NCBI GenBank assembly: GCA_938011325.1
Contig: CALLUD010000023.1
Span: 1 to 38,221 of the forward strand
DNA length: 38,221 nt
Direction: 5' to 3'
Origin: an uncultured Spartobacteria bacterium
GTDB lineage: Bacteria > Verrucomicrobiota > Verrucomicrobiia > Chthoniobacterales > JAATET01
Shown here piece after piece: positions 1 through 7,775 of this stretch. The position numbers were made by a program, and so were the translations under genes. The notes below the pieces were generated by a model. That model was not told where the DNA came from, searched no databases, and worked only from the letters and a program-made list of their open reading frames with translations. Positions within the stretch are counted from its first letter, which is position 1. Each line of letters begins with the position of its first letter.

Positions 1-61
<61 letters not shown>

Positions 62-200
62 ATCGGGGCTCTTCGCCGGTGGGTCAGATCCGCGCGCGGT
101 TCTGGTTTTCAATCTCCGGCAAAAGGGTGAAGGCCCCCGCCCGATTCCCTCTCGGAGAAACGGCAAAGACCGTCAACCTTTCGGCGAAAATTGAACGGGC

Positions 201-228
201 AAAGTATCAAAGCCGAAAGGGGTGTCAA
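201..228 (-). promoter_or_regulatory. Predicted sigma70-type promoter reading toward tRNA-Thr
   Basis: On the minus strand a consensus -35 TTGACA (223-228) is separated by 16 bases from TACTTT (201-206). Transcription would start near 194 and give a leader of about 130 bases before tRNA-Thr. The rest of the 62-345 interval holds no convincing gene: open frames there are just upstream extensions of pdxH or antisense frames. The -35 is perfect; the -10 keeps the TA start and final T. Confidence 0.5.
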
Positions 229-275
229 AGCGATTTTCGCGGCAATTTTGCCCGTCGCCCCCTTCCCGGCATCTC

Positions 276-332
276 CCGTGCCCGGGCGGGCCCAGGCCGG
301 GATCGGCAGTTGCCAGGATCGGGCCCGCACGG
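276..332. repeat. GC-rich imperfect inverted repeat upstream of pdxH
   Basis: The arms CCGTGC (276-281) and GGGCCC (288-293) on the left are matched by GGGCCCGCACGG (321-332) on the right, with a bulge on the left arm. A nested small palindrome GGCAGTTGCC lies in the loop. If transcribed it would form a strong hairpin ending 13 bases before the pdxH start. It could be a 5' UTR structure or the terminator stem of an unseen transcript, but no U-tract follows. It does not match a riboswitch I recognise. Confidence 0.35.
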
Positions 333-345
333 CAAGCTCGCATCC

Positions 346-984
346 ATGGAACTTGGCGAGTTGCGGAAGGACTATCGGGCGGGAGATTTGCGTCGGGCGG
401 ACCTTGCACCGGATCCCTTCGCCCAGTTCGAAAAATGGTTTCAGGAGGCGACCGCCTGCAAGGACGTGATCGAGCCGAATGCCATGACGCTCGCCACCGC
501 CCGCACCGACGGCAGCGTGCAGGCGCGCATCGTTCTGCTCAAGGCATGGGACGAACGCGGCTTCCGCTTTTACACAAACTACGCGAGCGAAAAGGCCGCC
601 GCGCTGGAGGAGAATCCGCGTGCCGCCCTGCTCTTTTTCTGGCCGGCGCTGGAGCGCCAGGTGCAGATCCGCGGAAGCGTGGAAAAAACGAGTCGCGAGG
701 ACTCCGAGGCCTACTTTCGCACCCGACCGCTTGCGAGCCGCATTGGTGCGTGGGCATCGCAGCAAAGCTGGCCCGTCGCCAATCGCGCCGAGCTCGAGGC
801 GCGCTTCGCGGAGATCGAGCAACGCTTCGCCGACGGCAACGTGCCGCTGCCGCCATTTTGGGGCGGTTATCTCCTGCGACCGGATTCCATCGAATTCTGG
901 CAGGGCCGGACCGGGCGACTCCACGACCGCTTCCGCTACTCCCGCACCGCCGGCGGCTGGACGATCGAACGCCTCTCGCCGTGA
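346..984 (+). CDS. pdxH: Pyridoxamine/pyridoxine 5'-phosphate oxidase PdxH
   Basis: This FMN enzyme oxidises pyridoxamine 5'-phosphate or pyridoxine 5'-phosphate to pyridoxal 5'-phosphate, the last step of vitamin B6 synthesis and salvage, in the cytosol. The 212-residue length is normal. Typical family segments are visible: AMTLATA near residue 46, an FMN-binding RIVLLK stretch at 61-66, YTNYASEKA at 76-84, and the C-terminal signature EFWQG...RLHDR at 183-195. The open frame extends upstream to about 79, but those 89 extra codons look like non-coding composition. The ATG at 346, opening MELGELRKDY, matches how the family begins. Its TGA overlaps the GTG start of the next gene by four bases, so the ferritin-like gene is probably translationally coupled. 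Confidence 0.95.
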   Translation: MELGELRKDYRAGDLRRADLAPDPFAQFEKWFQEATACKDVIEPNAMTLATARTDGSVQARIVLLKAWDERGFRFYTNYASEKAAALEENPRAALLFFWPALERQVQIRGSVEKTSREDSEAYFRTRPLASRIGAWASQQSWPVANRAELEARFAEIEQRFADGNVPLPPFWGGYLLRPDSIEFWQGRTGRLHDRFRYSRTAGGWTIERLSP

Positions 985-1940
985 AACGCGCCTTCTCCGA
1001 TCTCACCGAACCGGAAATCCTCGCCCTCGCCATCGCGCTCGAGGAGGAGGACGGACGCATCTACGGGGAATTTGCCCGGCGGCTGGAAGCAACCCACCCG
1101 GGCACCGCGGAAATTTTTCGGCGCATGCAACGGGAGGAGGAATCGCATCGGCAGAGGCTCGCCGCGACCTTCCGCGAACGTTTCGGCGACACCCCTCCCC
1201 TCATCCGCCGACAGGACGTCCGGGGCTTTCTCGTCCGGCAGCCGATCTGGCTGAAAAAGATCCTGCCCGTCGAGCGCATCCGCCACGAGGCCGAGTCGAT
1301 GGAGCTGGAAAGCCGGCGCTTTTACCAACAGGCGGCCGCGCGCGCGCAGGACGCCGGGGCGCGCAAGCTCCTCCTCGAACTGGCGGCCGAGGAATCCGCA
1401 CACGAGGAACTCGCGGCCGAGCTGGGAACCGCCTTTGACCAATCCGCGGCCCGTCGCGAGGAGGATGCCGCGCAGCGGCGGCAATTCGTTCTCCAGGTCG
1501 TGCAACCCGGGCTGGCCGGCCTCATGGACGGTTCGGTCTCGACGCTGGCCCCGGTGTTCGCCGCCGCGTTTGCGACGCAGGACAGCTGGGACGCCTTCAT
1601 CGTCGGCATGGCCGCTTCCATTGGTGCGGGCATCAGCATGGGCTTTGCCGAGGCACTTTCCGACGACGGCGCGTTGAGCGGTCGCGGCCGACCTTACATT
1701 CGCGGCGCGGTGTGCGGGCTCATGACCACCGCCGGCGGCATTGGGCACACCCTGCCGTTTCTCGTGCCGCAGTTTCACCTCGCGATGATCATCGCGGTGG
1801 GCGTCGTTGTCGTGGAACTCGTCGCCATTTCCTGGATCCGGCATCGCTACATGGAGTCGCCGCTGCTGCCGACCATTCTGCAGGTCGTGCTGGGAGGAAT
1901 TCTTGTTTTTCTGGCCGGAGTCCTCATGGGCCATGCGTGA
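981..1940 (+). CDS. mbfA: MbfA-like membrane-bound ferritin / VIT1 iron exporter
   Basis: The 319-residue protein joins a rubrerythrin/ferritin-like four-helix domain (residues about 10-155) to a VIT1/CCC1-type membrane domain (about 166-319). Two ExxH diiron motifs are visible, E53-x-x-H56 and E138-x-x-H141, with further acidic residues at E21-E23 and around E104-E110. The membrane part opens with PGLAGLMDGSVSTLAPVFAA, typical of VIT1 proteins, and has about five hydrophobic helices. Family knowledge from Agrobacterium and Bradyrhizobium MbfA indicates inner-membrane Fe2+ export linked to iron and peroxide stress. Start is GTG at 981, overlapping the pdxH stop as GTGA; no better start lies nearby. 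A fur-family regulator is encoded 20 kb away, but no clear Fur box was seen at this gene. Confidence 0.88.
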   Translation: MKRAFSDLTEPEILALAIALEEEDGRIYGEFARRLEATHPGTAEIFRRMQREEESHRQRLAATFRERFGDTPPLIRRQDVRGFLVRQPIWLKKILPVERIRHEAESMELESRRFYQQAAARAQDAGARKLLLELAAEESAHEELAAELGTAFDQSAARREEDAAQRRQFVLQVVQPGLAGLMDGSVSTLAPVFAAAFATQDSWDAFIVGMAASIGAGISMGFAEALSDDGALSGRGRPYIRGAVCGLMTTAGGIGHTLPFLVPQFHLAMIIAVGVVVVELVAISWIRHRYMESPLLPTILQVVLGGILVFLAGVLMGHA

Positions 1941-2054
1941 ATCGATGGAAACGTCGATTTCCTCCACGCCGACGCGTCCAAATCGCTTGACCTTTACAGG
2001 CCATTGTCGTCTTTACTCCGCCTTTGGCCGTTCGCGGACGGTCGGAATCCTCGA

Positions 2055-4421
2055 ATGAAATCTCGTCCCATCCCATCTGCCCTCGTTGTCGCGCTGATTG
2101 CGCTGATTGCATTTGTTTTCCAGGCGGGGGCGCAGGTGGGGCAGGGCCCGATCGTGAAGGACATCGACGTTCAGTTCGTCGGGCCCGAAAGCATGTCCGC
2201 GGAGCGCGTGCTGGCAAACCTCGCCACGCAGGTCGGGCAACCCTACAGCGAGCGCGCGGTCGAGGAGGACATCCGCAGCCTTTACGCCACCGGCGCGGTC
2301 AGCAATGTGCGTATCTTCGGCGAGCCGTTTGAGGACGGCGTGAAGGTCACCGTGCTCCTCCAGGGCCGCCCCATCGTCGCTGAAGTGCTCATCGAGGGCG
2401 CGCAGCAGATCAGTGCAAACCGCGTCCGTCGCGAAATTTCCATCAAGCCCGGCGCAAGCCTCAGCGAGGAGAAGATCGAGGACGACCGGCGCAAGATTCT
2501 CAAACTCTACGAGGACCGCAACTACGCCGAGGTCGACGTCCAATACAAGATCGAGGAGATGCCGGACAACAAGGCACGCGTCGTCTTCTCGATCAACGAA
2601 GGTCCCAAGCTCGTCGTCCGCAAGATCTCCTTCATCGGCAACTATTCGGTCAAGGACAGCGACCTGAAGAAGGCGATGGTCACGAAGACCTGGAACATCC
2701 TCTCGTTCTTCAACAAGAGCGGGCGCCTCGTCCCGGCGCAAATGGAGGAGGACCGCGCGGCCCTGCGCCTGCTCTACCAGAATCGCGGTTTCGCCGACGT
2801 GGACATTGCCGACATTTCGGTCCAGCCGCTCGAGAACAAAAAGGACGGCGTGGAGCTTGTCGTAACGATCCACGAGGGCATCCAGTATCGCGTGAATTCC
2901 GTGAAGGTCGAAGGCGTCAACATCGTGCCGCCGGAGGAATTGCTCTCGGTGCTCTCGATGCGCGAAGGCTCGCTCTTCACGCCCTCGGCTCCCCTTCCCG
3001 GCCCGCCCGGAAGAACCGAGCGCAGAGGCGGTCTCGTTGGCGACCTTGAGGCAATCCGCGACTTCTACGGCCAGCGCGGCTACATTGAAGAGAGGACGAT
3101 TCCGCAGATCACGCCGGCGGGCGAAGGCGCGGTGGACATTGTTTACCGCATCGACGAAGGTGTGCAGTCCTACGTCAACCTCGTCAACATCCAGGGCAAC
3201 ACGCGCACGAAGGATCACGTCATCCGCCGTGAGCTCGCGATCAAGCCCGGCGAGGTCTACGACTCGACCCTCGTCGATGTCAGCAAGGCGCGCCTCACGA
3301 ATTTGAATTACTTCGAGCAGGTCACCATGTCGCCGTCGGATACCTTCGTCCCCGGCCGCAAGGACCTCAACGTCATCGTTCAGGAGAAGCGCACCGGTTC
3401 CTTCAACTTCGGCGCCGGCTTCAGCACGATCGACAGCTTGATCGGTTTTGCGGAACTGCAGCAGACGAATTTCGACCTCTTCAACTGGCCGCGATTCGTC
3501 GGCGGCGGTCAGCGATTCCGCGCCCGCGCGCAATACGGTATCCAGCGTCAGGACTACGTGATTTCGTTCACCGAACCGTGGTTCCTCGGCTACAAGCTCG
3601 CTTTCGGCGTCGAAGGTTACTACCGCACGGCGAACTTCCTGAGCACCGTTTACGACCAGTCGAACCTCGGCGCCGCCGTCCAGCTTCGCAAGCCGATCAC
3701 CTCCTTCCTGAGCGCCGAGGCGGAATACCGCATCGAGCAGATCCGGATTTACGATGTCGATGACGACGATGCCGGCCAGGTCATTCAGGATGCGGAGGGC
3801 AACTACACCCGCAGCGCCGTCCTGGGCTCGTTGATCTGGGACAGCCGCGACAGCCTCTTCCTCACCCGCCGCGGCGAATACGTGAACCTCAGCGGCTTCG
3901 TGGCCGGTGGATTCCTCGGCGGCACGGTGCAGGATTACGGCATCACCCTCGACGCGGCAAAGTTCATCTCCCTGCCCTTCGACACCATTCTCACGTTGAA
4001 GGGACAAATCGGTGTCGTCGATACCTGGGGTGGCAACTCGAACGACGGGCGCGGCGTTCCGCTCTTCGACCGCCTCTACCTCGGTGGTGCAAACAACATG
4101 CGCGGCTTTGACTTCCGCGACGTCGGTCCGAAGGACGAGGAAGGCAACCCGATCGGCGGCAACAGCCTCGGCTACGCCACCGTCGAATGGAGTTTCCCGA
4201 TCATTCCCCGCATCCGTGGCTCCATTTTCACCGACTGGGGCTTCGTAAACAGCGATTCCTTCGACTTCTCAACGGCGAACGTGAACGGAGACGTCGGCGT
4301 GGGCGTGCGCGTCGAACTCCCCATCGGTCCGATCCGGGTGGACTACGGTTTCCCGATCGTCACCGACGAATACAACAACAGCCAGGGCAAATTTAACTTC
4401 AACGTCGGCTATCAATTTTGA
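2055..4421 (+). CDS. bamA: Outer-membrane protein assembly factor BamA
   Basis: BamA inserts beta-barrel proteins into the outer membrane as the core of the BAM complex. The 788-residue protein has a signal peptide (hydrophobic core about 8-24, cleavage likely after GAQ or nearby), repeated POTRA domains to about residue 420, and a C-terminal 16-strand barrel. Barrel hallmarks include RLYLGGANNMRGFDFRDVGP (the conserved RGF loop motif) and the closing strand ending FNVGYQF with a terminal aromatic residue. The ATG at 2055 is chosen because it directly precedes the signal peptide; the frame is open from 2004 but starts there are not credible. A weak TTGACC element lies at 1987-1992. Skp/OmpH follows on the same strand, the usual bamA-skp pairing, but lpxD does not follow. 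Confidence 0.97.
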   Translation: MKSRPIPSALVVALIALIAFVFQAGAQVGQGPIVKDIDVQFVGPESMSAERVLANLATQVGQPYSERAVEEDIRSLYATGAVSNVRIFGEPFEDGVKVTVLLQGRPIVAEVLIEGAQQISANRVRREISIKPGASLSEEKIEDDRRKILKLYEDRNYAEVDVQYKIEEMPDNKARVVFSINEGPKLVVRKISFIGNYSVKDSDLKKAMVTKTWNILSFFNKSGRLVPAQMEEDRAALRLLYQNRGFADVDIADISVQPLENKKDGVELVVTIHEGIQYRVNSVKVEGVNIVPPEELLSVLSMREGSLFTPSAPLPGPPGRTERRGGLVGDLEAIRDFYGQRGYIEERTIPQITPAGEGAVDIVYRIDEGVQSYVNLVNIQGNTRTKDHVIRRELAIKPGEVYDSTLVDVSKARLTNLNYFEQVTMSPSDTFVPGRKDLNVIVQEKRTGSFNFGAGFSTIDSLIGFAELQQTNFDLFNWPRFVGGGQRFRARAQYGIQRQDYVISFTEPWFLGYKLAFGVEGYYRTANFLSTVYDQSNLGAAVQLRKPITSFLSAEAEYRIEQIRIYDVDDDDAGQVIQDAEGNYTRSAVLGSLIWDSRDSLFLTRRGEYVNLSGFVAGGFLGGTVQDYGITLDAAKFISLPFDTILTLKGQIGVVDTWGGNSNDGRGVPLFDRLYLGGANNMRGFDFRDVGPKDEEGNPIGGNSLGYATVEWSFPIIPRIRGSIFTDWGFVNSDSFDFSTANVNGDVGVGVRVELPIGPIRVDYGFPIVTDEYNNSQGKFNFNVGYQF

Positions 4422-4426
4422 ACGAA

Positions 4427-4443
4427 ACGCCACCCTGTGGCGT
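4427..4443 (+). other. Perfect stem-loop in the bamA-skp intergenic region
   Basis: ACGCCAC and GTGGCGT form a perfect 7-bp stem around a CCT loop, six bases after the bamA stop codon. No T-run follows, so it is not a standard intrinsic terminator. It could stabilise the bamA 3' end or attenuate expression between the genes. That role is inference. Confidence 0.5.
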
Positions 4444-4495
4444 CTCAACTCAAACATCGCCCCCCGGCGGAACACGAATCAACCAACCAGACTCC

Positions 4496-5098
4496 ATGCT
4501 TAATCCTATGATCCATAAAACCATCCGCACTCTGCTGATCGTCGGCTCCCTGAGCGTCACCGCTCCCTTTGCCCACGCTCAGTTGAAGGTCGGCACGCTC
4601 GATATGAATCGGGTGTTCACCGAATACTACAAGACCAAGGACGCCGAAGCGAAACTCAACGAGCAGCGCGCCGGGGCGAAGAAGGAATTCGATGAGCGTG
4701 TCGAAAAGCTCAAGGCCGAGATGGATGAGATCAACAAGATCAACTCCGACATCGAGAAGCCCGAGCTCAGCAAGGACGCCAAGGATGCCAAGCTGCAGGA
4801 GCGTGAGGCGAAGGTCGCCGAGGCCCGGAACCTCCAGAACGAGATGAACGAGTTCAAGGCCACCCGCGAGCGCCAGCTGCAGGAGCAGTTCCTCCGCATG
4901 CGCAAGGACATCATCGACGACATCATGAAGGTCGTTGACGCGCAGGTGTCCGCGGCCGGTTACGACCTCGTCTTCGACAGCTCGGGCCTCAGCATGGGCC
5001 AGATCCCGGTCGTCGTTTACTCGCGCGAAGACATGGACTTCAGCAAGACCATCATCGACAAGCTGAATGCCAACGCGCCGAAGGCGTCCGCACAGTAA
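4496..5098 (+). CDS. Skp/OmpH-family periplasmic chaperone
   Basis: Skp-like proteins hold unfolded outer-membrane proteins in the periplasm and hand them to BamA. The sequence shows a signal peptide with hydrophobic core TLLIVGSLSVTAPFA and a signal peptidase I site AHA just before QLKVG. The mature start KVGTLDMNRVFTEY is typical for OmpH. A long charged coiled-coil follows (about residues 45-150), then the family-typical closing segment AAGYDLVFDSSG. Two starts are possible: ATG at 4496 (200 residues) or ATG at 4508 (196 residues), neither with an obvious ribosome-binding site. A TTG further upstream at 4418 overlaps the bamA stop but would bury the signal peptide. The gene ends just before a strong terminator. 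Confidence 0.9.
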   Translation: MLNPMIHKTIRTLLIVGSLSVTAPFAHAQLKVGTLDMNRVFTEYYKTKDAEAKLNEQRAGAKKEFDERVEKLKAEMDEINKINSDIEKPELSKDAKDAKLQEREAKVAEARNLQNEMNEFKATRERQLQEQFLRMRKDIIDDIMKVVDAQVSAAGYDLVFDSSGLSMGQIPVVVYSREDMDFSKTIIDKLNANAPKASAQ

Positions 5099-5124
5099 GT
5101 TCTCAACACCAATTTAATCGCGAA

Positions 5125-5151
5125 GGGCGTCCCACATGGGGCGCCCTTTTT
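5125..5151 (+). terminator. Intrinsic terminator after the bamA-skp operon
   Basis: GGGCGTCCC and GGGGCGCCC form a 9-bp stem (one G-T pair) around the loop ACAT, followed directly by TTTTT. It begins 26 bases after the skp stop codon. The reverse strand lacks a matching T-run, so it is predicted to act in the plus direction only. Confidence 0.9.
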
Positions 5152-5247
5152 CTTGGCGTCGTGGCGTGTGAAACTGCGGCCAATTCCCTCGCGCCACTGC
5201 TTTCGCAATGCCGCCACGACGAGATCGTCGGAGAATTTCCCCACCCC

Positions 5248-6219
5248 TCAGCGGGCGGCCTTCGACTCCCGCAGTCGTTTCAATCCGCCAAGCTGCGCAA
5301 CGGCCGGTCCGAGGAATGGCAGTCCCATCAAAGCCGGCAGCACGTAACGCAACGTGCAAAGCACTCCCAGCGCCGCTGCGGCCGCCGCCGACATGTATTG
5401 CGGCGAATAGAGGAACACGAGCGCCGCGTCGCGCGTTCCCACCCCGGCAAACGTCAGCGGCAGGAGTCCCGCCAAAATCGCCAGCGGTGACAGCGCGAGA
5501 TTCGTCAGAAACGGCACCTGCTCGCGCAACGCAAGGGTGAACATCCAGATCTGCACGAGATGCAGGAACCAGATGAAGATCGAGTTGGCGGCGATCTTCG
5601 CGAGCTGGACCTTGTCCTGCCAGAAATAGCCGTGCATCTCGATCCACGATTCGTGCAGCCGCGCGATCTTGCCCTTCAATTTCCCTGGCGCCAGTCGCTC
5701 GCCGGTGCCGAAGCAGAATCGCGCGAAATGCGTGGACCCGAGCAGCAGTGCGAGTCCCGCGAAGCCCGCGAGGATTGCCGCGGTCATCACCCAGAAAAAC
5801 GCGTCCTTTCGCGGATAAAGCAGCAGGCCAAACACGCACCACACGAGCAGCGAGAGCATGTCGCAGGCCTTCTCGAACACGACGAGCGCCAGCGCGAGCG
5901 AGCCGCGCAAATGGCCGCGATCGGCCATGAAGACCGACTTCGCCATGTCCCCCATTTTTGAAGGCAGCACGAGGTTCAGCACGCTCGCGAGCAGAATGAG
6001 CCGGTTGGACTCGAGAAAATGGAGCGGATGCGCCCTCGGCATGAGCTGGCACAGCCGCGACGCCGTCAGCAGGGTCAACGGCATCACCATCAGCAGGCTC
6101 GCGATCAACCACGGGAGCGAGCAGTTCGTGAAAACCGGAATGACTTTGCCGAAGTCGATCCGGGCGTAAAGCACGGCGAGGATTCCAAGACTGACGATGA
6201 TGGAAATGATGCGTTTCAT
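5248..6219 (-). CDS. UPF0104 / lysylphosphatidylglycerol-synthase-type membrane protein
   Basis: This 323-residue polytopic protein has about eight hydrophobic helices and belongs to the LPG_synthase_TM/YbhN (UPF0104) family. Visible family features are the early NRLILLASVLNLVLPSKMGD segment and the late LPLTFAGVGTRDAALV segment, both typical of the flippase-like domain. It lacks the C-terminal aminoacyl-transferase domain of MprF, so lysine transfer to lipid is not expected. Relatives are thought to move or flip lipid-linked substrates. Its ATG at 6219 overlaps the preceding gene's TGA (ATGA), making it the last gene of a four-gene glycan operon. The context suggests export or membrane handling of a lipid-linked sugar. 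The specific substrate is unknown. Confidence 0.8.
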   Translation of the reverse strand: MKRIISIIVSLGILAVLYARIDFGKVIPVFTNCSLPWLIASLLMVMPLTLLTASRLCQLMPRAHPLHFLESNRLILLASVLNLVLPSKMGDMAKSVFMADRGHLRGSLALALVVFEKACDMLSLLVWCVFGLLLYPRKDAFFWVMTAAILAGFAGLALLLGSTHFARFCFGTGERLAPGKLKGKIARLHESWIEMHGYFWQDKVQLAKIAANSIFIWFLHLVQIWMFTLALREQVPFLTNLALSPLAILAGLLPLTFAGVGTRDAALVFLYSPQYMSAAAAAALGVLCTLRYVLPALMGLPFLGPAVAQLGGLKRLRESKAAR

Positions 6220-7775
6220 GAACGAAAGACGACGCGCTTGATCATGCGGTAGATGAGATCCAGCGGCACCAGCAAGGCAACCAGCAACGGCGGCCACGCC
6301 GCGGCGAAAAATCTCGCGTAGAAAGTGCCAATCAAATGAACACCGATCGCGTAACCGATGGCAACAAGGAGCCAGGTGCCCAGTGTGTGCCGAAGATGGC
6401 GCGGAAAGAATGCGGCGACGATGCCCGCGATGAGCCACAGTCCCAACAAAGTCGGGGTCATCTCCCAAAGCTTGCGCGGCCGGCCGTTTTCGACGGGATC
6501 ACGCACGAAGCGTCCGGGCTCGGAAACCGTCTCGACGTAGTTCATCATCCATTGCGCCTGCGGCTCCGTTCCCGCGGGCTTCAGAATCGCGACGACCTCC
6601 GGGTAAGGTGGAACTGCCGAATCGCGCGGGAGGCCGAGCAGCTTCCGGAGCATGGGTGCCTTTTTCCCGTTGTCGCTCAACAGGTCGTCGTATTGCTCGC
6701 GAAATTTCCTCGGGTAGTAATCCGGCTCGAACCGGTCGAGATCGAACTCGGTCCAATTCATTGCGGCGACCGTCCGCTGCAACGCGATGTAGAGGAACAA
6801 GTGCGGATGAGCGAGAATGGCCTCCAGTGCGAGATCGCGCATCGCATCGTAAATGGCATCGCCTCCCCGTGCCTTCAACGCCTGCCAGGCTGGGTAGTCC
6901 CCCTTCTCGTATCCGCTGGATAGAAAGCGCTTCGGCTCGCGATCTTCGAGATAGTAGTAGTCGAGCCGCTCACGCGCGGCCGTCACTTGCACGGCGATTT
7001 CCGCCTTCAAGTCCGCGTGAAGCGGCGAGTCGAGCACCGTGAGTGGAAACGCCGAGGTGTAAAGCAAGCGGGACGCCTGCGCCCCCTGTCCCATGGTCCA
7101 GGAAGCGACCAGAAGCGCGCCCAGTGCCGTCCATTGCGGCCATCGCAGGAATCGCCAGCTTCGCACGAACACCAGGCCAATCATCAGCCCGGGCCAGAAA
7201 AAGCGGCCCGCAGGCTTCGTGAGCACGCAGAGCGCGAGGCATGCGAGAAAGATCCACCAGACGGCCTCCGCGCGATCCCCGCGCTCGAGCCGCCCCGCCC
7301 ATGCCACCCAGGCGGCGAATGCCCACGTGAAGGTCGCGAAGAAAAACGCCTCACCGAGAAGCTCGTGCTCGAACCAGATGAAGACGGGCATTCCCGCATA
7401 GACGAGCGTGACCGGCACGATCCACCACCGCCAGCCGGCGAGAACCTTTCGCACGACGTAGGCCAGTGGAACGATGGTCGCGAGGCCCGTCGCGTGCTGG
7501 AAAAGGATCAGCCATTTCAGCGGCGATCCGGGCAGGATGGTAATAGGCAGCAGGACGATCGGGTAAATGTAACGCCGCTTCTCGGGTATTGAGATGGCGC
7601 CTTCGTTCAGCAGGCGAAACGCAAAGCTGAAATACGATTCGGAATCCGAGCCCCAGTATCCGTAGGGCTGATAGATGCCCAGAACGACGCGCAACGCTAG
7701 ACCTGCAACGATCGCCGGCAGCGCCCACACGAGCGCATCGCGCAAGGCCGGACGTTGGTGCAGCGGATTTCTCAA
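6216..7775 (-). CDS. GT-C type membrane glycosyltransferase-like protein
   Basis: The 519-residue protein has a run of about ten hydrophobic helices and a large hydrophilic section (about residues 235-420). An acidic motif in the first extracytoplasmic loop, GYWGSDSESYFSF, resembles the catalytic-loop acids of GT-C/ArnT-PMT enzymes. These use polyprenyl-phosphate sugars as donors on the periplasmic face. The proposed start is TTG at 7775, overlapping the upstream TGA as TTGA. A TTG at 7844 would extend the protein over its neighbour without adding family-like sequence, and a GTG lies about 17 codons further in. It sits between the toroid-like protein and the UPF0104 protein. Function within the family is inferred; the transferred sugar and acceptor cannot be read. 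Confidence 0.65.
   Translation of the reverse strand: MRNPLHQRPALRDALVWALPAIVAGLALRVVLGIYQPYGYWGSDSESYFSFAFRLLNEGAISIPEKRRYIYPIVLLPITILPGSPLKWLILFQHATGLATIVPLAYVVRKVLAGWRWWIVPVTLVYAGMPVFIWFEHELLGEAFFFATFTWAFAAWVAWAGRLERGDRAEAVWWIFLACLALCVLTKPAGRFFWPGLMIGLVFVRSWRFLRWPQWTALGALLVASWTMGQGAQASRLLYTSAFPLTVLDSPLHADLKAEIAVQVTAARERLDYYYLEDREPKRFLSSGYEKGDYPAWQALKARGGDAIYDAMRDLALEAILAHPHLFLYIALQRTVAAMNWTEFDLDRFEPDYYPRKFREQYDDLLSDNGKKAPMLRKLLGLPRDSAVPPYPEVVAILKPAGTEPQAQWMMNYVETVSEPGRFVRDPVENGRPRKLWEMTPTLLGLWLIAGIVAAFFPRHLRHTLGTWLLVAIGYAIGVHLIGTFYARFFAAAWPPLLVALLVPLDLIYRMIKRVVFRS

Noticed and set aside
79..345. Upstream extension of pdxH by 89 codons
   Set aside because: The extra sequence lacks family similarity, contains the inverted repeat, and would overlap the likely tRNA-Thr promoter region; PdxH normally begins near the chosen ATG.
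2013..4007. Long minus-strand open frame (664 codons) opposite bamA
   Set aside because: It is the antisense shadow of a clear BamA. High GC at third codon positions keeps the reverse frame open; its translation has no domains and is Arg/Val/Asp-rich.
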